A stretch of DNA of 64,000 bases from Akkermansia muciniphila (GTDB taxonomy: Bacteria; Verrucomicrobiota; Kiritimatiellia; RFP12; JAAYNR01), in assembly GCA_945870025.1 (NCBI GenBank), contig CAMBQN010000005.1:1-64000 (forward strand). Reading direction: 5' to 3'. Of the stretch, positions 62,448 through 64,000 are shown in pieces; positions within the stretch are counted from its first letter, which is position 1; each line of letters starts with the position of its first letter. A program made the translations under genes and the position numbers. The notes beneath the pieces were generated by a model, which was not told the origin of the DNA, ran no database searches, and saw only the letters and a list, made by a program, of their open reading frames with translations.

Positions 62448-62987
62448 TCACTTGGGGACAGTGGGTTCTGCCAGTATTGTGCTCAGCTCATTCCCCATCG
62501 TAGGCATATCCTCTGGCGCGGCGACATCGGTCATCCGCTTGATCACGGCCGAGTTGGTCGCGCCCTCGGGTAAACCATCCAGATAGCGCCCTTTGGTAGA
62601 GTTTGTGTTGGCAACGGGGGCGTTGGTTGCGGCGCCTGCGACTGGCAACCTGTTGGTGGCACCCGCCACGCCATTCGTGCCGGTGGCGCCTGCCACGCCA
62701 TTCGTGCCCATGGCGCCTGCCACGCCATTCGTGCCGATCACCGCCGCCGCGGCCGCAGCGGCTTGCGCCTTGGCGAGACGTTTCTTTTCATCAGCAGCCG
62801 CTGCTTTCCGTTCCACCGCCCCCTCGGGGTCAATATAGGTGTCGCGGATATACGTGAGCGACGTCACGCCGATGACCACCACATGGATGGCGATGGCGAC
62901 AAGCGTCCAAAAGGCGATACGCTTGCCCGCGAAAGCGGAAAGCAGGCGGTCCAGGTTCTGTGTCGATTGTTCTGTTGTCTGATTCAT
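62448..62987 (-). CDS. Short TonB-like protein with GTNGVAGA repeats
   Basis: 179 residues from ATG 62987 (GAGG 8 nt upstream). A cytoplasmic start precedes the helix FWTLVAIAIHVVVIGVTSL, whose internal His is placed like the essential His of the TonB membrane anchor. The periplasmic part is charged and Ala-rich (about 60-95), followed by three tandem repeats of GTNGVAGA(M/T) (27-bp units at 62660-62745), and ends without a TonB C-terminal domain. It follows two exbD genes. It is probably the energy-transducing rod of this operon, with an unknown target. Confidence 0.68.
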   Translation of the reverse strand: MNQTTEQSTQNLDRLLSAFAGKRIAFWTLVAIAIHVVVIGVTSLTYIRDTYIDPEGAVERKAAAADEKKRLAKAQAAAAAAAVIGTNGVAGAMGTNGVAGATGTNGVAGATNRLPVAGAATNAPVANTNSTKGRYLDGLPEGATNSAVIKRMTDVAAPEDMPTMGNELSTILAEPTVPK

Positions 62988-63042
62988 GGCGATCCTCTTC
63001 TCCTTATCTTTCGTCCCTATCACTTATCCGGTCTTATCCCAG

Positions 63043-63471
63043 TCACTTACTCTCGCCCTCGCTCGCTCGTTTTTCGCCTACAGCCACAATGATTCCCCCG
63101 GCGCTGGCGATGGCATCCAGCACCGGCTCAAAGACCCGTTTTGAGGCAAAGCGGTCGCATTTGAACATCACCATCCGAGCTTTTGAATTGGCTTTGTCCG
63201 GCAACGCATTTTCGATCAACAGCTTGAGGGTCGGCACGTCATTGATCAACTGCCCATCCAGATAGATGGCGCTCGCCTCATCGATCACCACCGAGATCTT
63301 AGCATTTTCCACGGCCTTGATATCCACCGCATCGGTAGGCTTGAGCTTGATCTTGCTCTCTTTGGCGAAGTTGCTGCACACCATAAAGAAGATGATCAGC
63401 AAAAAGGCGATATCGCCCATGCTGGTGGTGGGCACCGAGATGTCCATCTTCTTTCTACGGCGCATTTTCAC
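63043..63471 (-). CDS. ExbD/TolR-family protein
   Basis: 142 residues: basic MKMRRRKKMD, then SMGDIAFLLIIFFMVCSNF with the ExbD helix and Asp, and a periplasmic domain (YLDGQLINDVPTLKLLIENA, AIASAGGIIVAVGEK). It lies 2 bp after the other exbD gene, in the second ExbB/ExbD operon. Confidence 0.9.
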   Translation of the reverse strand: MKMRRRKKMDISVPTTSMGDIAFLLIIFFMVCSNFAKESKIKLKPTDAVDIKAVENAKISVVIDEASAIYLDGQLINDVPTLKLLIENALPDKANSKARMVMFKCDRFASKRVFEPVLDAIASAGGIIVAVGEKRASEGESK

Positions 63472-63473
63472 GG

Positions 63474-63884
63474 TTACTTGGTCTCCGTCATGATGCCGAC
63501 CACCCCGCCTGCCGCAGAGATGGCCGCCATGACCTCGTAATAGTTCTGATAATCCGTCTCCATCGTGGCATCCAGCAAGACGACTTTTTCTGAAGGCTTT
63601 CTATCGGCGAGTTTCATGGACGCCAGCTTGGCCTTAAAATCCTCGATCGACATTTCCGCTTTCATGAACGTAAGCTGATTCACCTTCAGCGTGACCGTCG
63701 GCGTCTCCGTCGCGGCCTTTTTCTCTTGTTCCTGACTGGCAGGAAGCTCGGTCTCGAACCCAACGATGCGCTTGAGTGATGTCGTGACGATAAAAAAGAT
63801 GATGAGCAGGAACGCGATGTCCGAGAACGAATCGGTCGGAACACCGCCGTCCGGTCTCTTCTTTCTGAATGGCTTGAATGGCAT
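63474..63884 (-). CDS. ExbD/TolR-family protein
   Basis: 136 residues: MPFKPFRKKRPDGG, then DSFSDIAFLLIIFFIVTTSL with the conserved Asp, and a periplasmic domain ending AAISAAGGVVGIMTETK. It is the first of two exbD genes, 17 bp after the ExbB-family gene that runs off the window. The SFSDIAFLL form marks the same subfamily as its neighbour, distinct from the TPMIDVVFQL form in the operon at 40-41 kb. Confidence 0.9.
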   Translation of the reverse strand: MPFKPFRKKRPDGGVPTDSFSDIAFLLIIFFIVTTSLKRIVGFETELPASQEQEKKAATETPTVTLKVNQLTFMKAEMSIEDFKAKLASMKLADRKPSEKVVLLDATMETDYQNYYEVMAAISAAGGVVGIMTETK

Positions 63885-63901
63885 CGCGCCCCCTCTTCTG
63901 C

Positions 63902-64000
63902 TTACGCCTTGGCCGGAGCCACATGGTGCGTCAGGGAGACATGATCCAGAATCTCGGATCCCGCTTCGGCCGCCGCGATCTCGATGGCCTCCGTGTGACC
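63902..64000 (-). CDS. C-terminal end of a probable ExbB/TolQ-family protein (partial)
   Basis: Only the last 32 codons are in the window, read from the right edge and ending TAA at 63904-63902, with the sequence HTEAIEIAAAEAGSEILDHV and a tail rich in His and Ala. The fragment itself is not diagnostic. The call rests on its place directly before two exbD genes, as in the exbB-exbD-exbD order at 42.0-40.3 kb. Confidence 0.45.
   Translation of the reverse strand, partial: GHTEAIEIAAAEAGSEILDHVSLTHHVAPAKA

Overview
This is a GC-rich bacterial segment with about 42 genes. It most likely comes from an anaerobic member of the PVC superphylum. My best guess is Kiritimatiellota or Lentisphaerota, and this is inference from gene content only. 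The supporting signs are duplicated ExbB/ExbD operons carrying squalene-cyclase-fold proteins, DUF4159, large secreted sulfatase-modifying-factor-like proteins, a Rex redox regulator, a clostridial-looking ETF and several short-period intergenic repeat families. Housekeeping genes are intact (fabH, fabF, fabZ, rpmB, rnc, der, gltX, ileS, deoC, one tRNA-Pro).

Layout. 0.2-1.7 kb: tRNA-Pro(UGG), a PlsC-like acyltransferase and a DUF6941-like protein. 1.9-8.5 kb: a lipid/redox operon, fabH-fabF-fabZ-etfB-etfA-acyl-CoA dehydrogenase, with a clear promoter. 8.7-14.3 kb: a GH2 glycosidase, rex, an ATP-grasp/GNAT fusion and an AEC transporter. 14.3-20.1 kb: rpmB, a zinc-ribbon coiled-coil protein, rnc and a PfkB kinase, facing der and gltX. 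20.1-23.9 kb: a repeat-dense accessory island with an AAA/DUF4143 ATPase, a Phd/VapC-like toxin-antitoxin pair and a truncated four-helix-bundle (S23) gene inside inverted repeats. 23.9-36.7 kb: a six-gene minus-strand operon of secreted proteins, four with formylglycine-generating-enzyme-like domains and two with CBM9-like or related domains. 36.9-46.0 kb: an ExbB-ExbD-ExbD operon with two periplasmic TPR proteins and two TonB-topology proteins ending in squalene-cyclase-like domains. 46.2-53.7 kb: a coiled-coil membrane protein, a small lipoprotein, a DedA/ATP-grasp fusion, ileS and a DUF7309-like protein. 53.8-55.0 kb: two almost identical type IV pilin-like genes, each with its own sigma-54 promoter and terminator. 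55.4-58.7 kb: an exonuclease, deoC, a TSUP permease and an HTH/zinc-ribbon regulator. 58.8-64 kb: a second ExbB(partial)-ExbD-ExbD operon with a short TonB-like protein, DUF4159 and a large membrane protein.

The most unusual signal is non-coding. Many intergenic elements share one design: inverted-repeat ends, and arms built from short repeats kept in strict 6- or 7-base phase whose two halves are roughly complementary, while the repeat unit itself differs between families. At least one family (ends CAGCAATTCTAATTATG) shows direct-repeat target duplications and is MITE-like. Another (GCGCTTGCA ends with a TCAGGTT-type heptad) sits within a few bases of stop codons. The window also shows a consistent TTGnnn-17-TATnnT promoter pattern, several times so close to the ATG that the mRNA would be leaderless.
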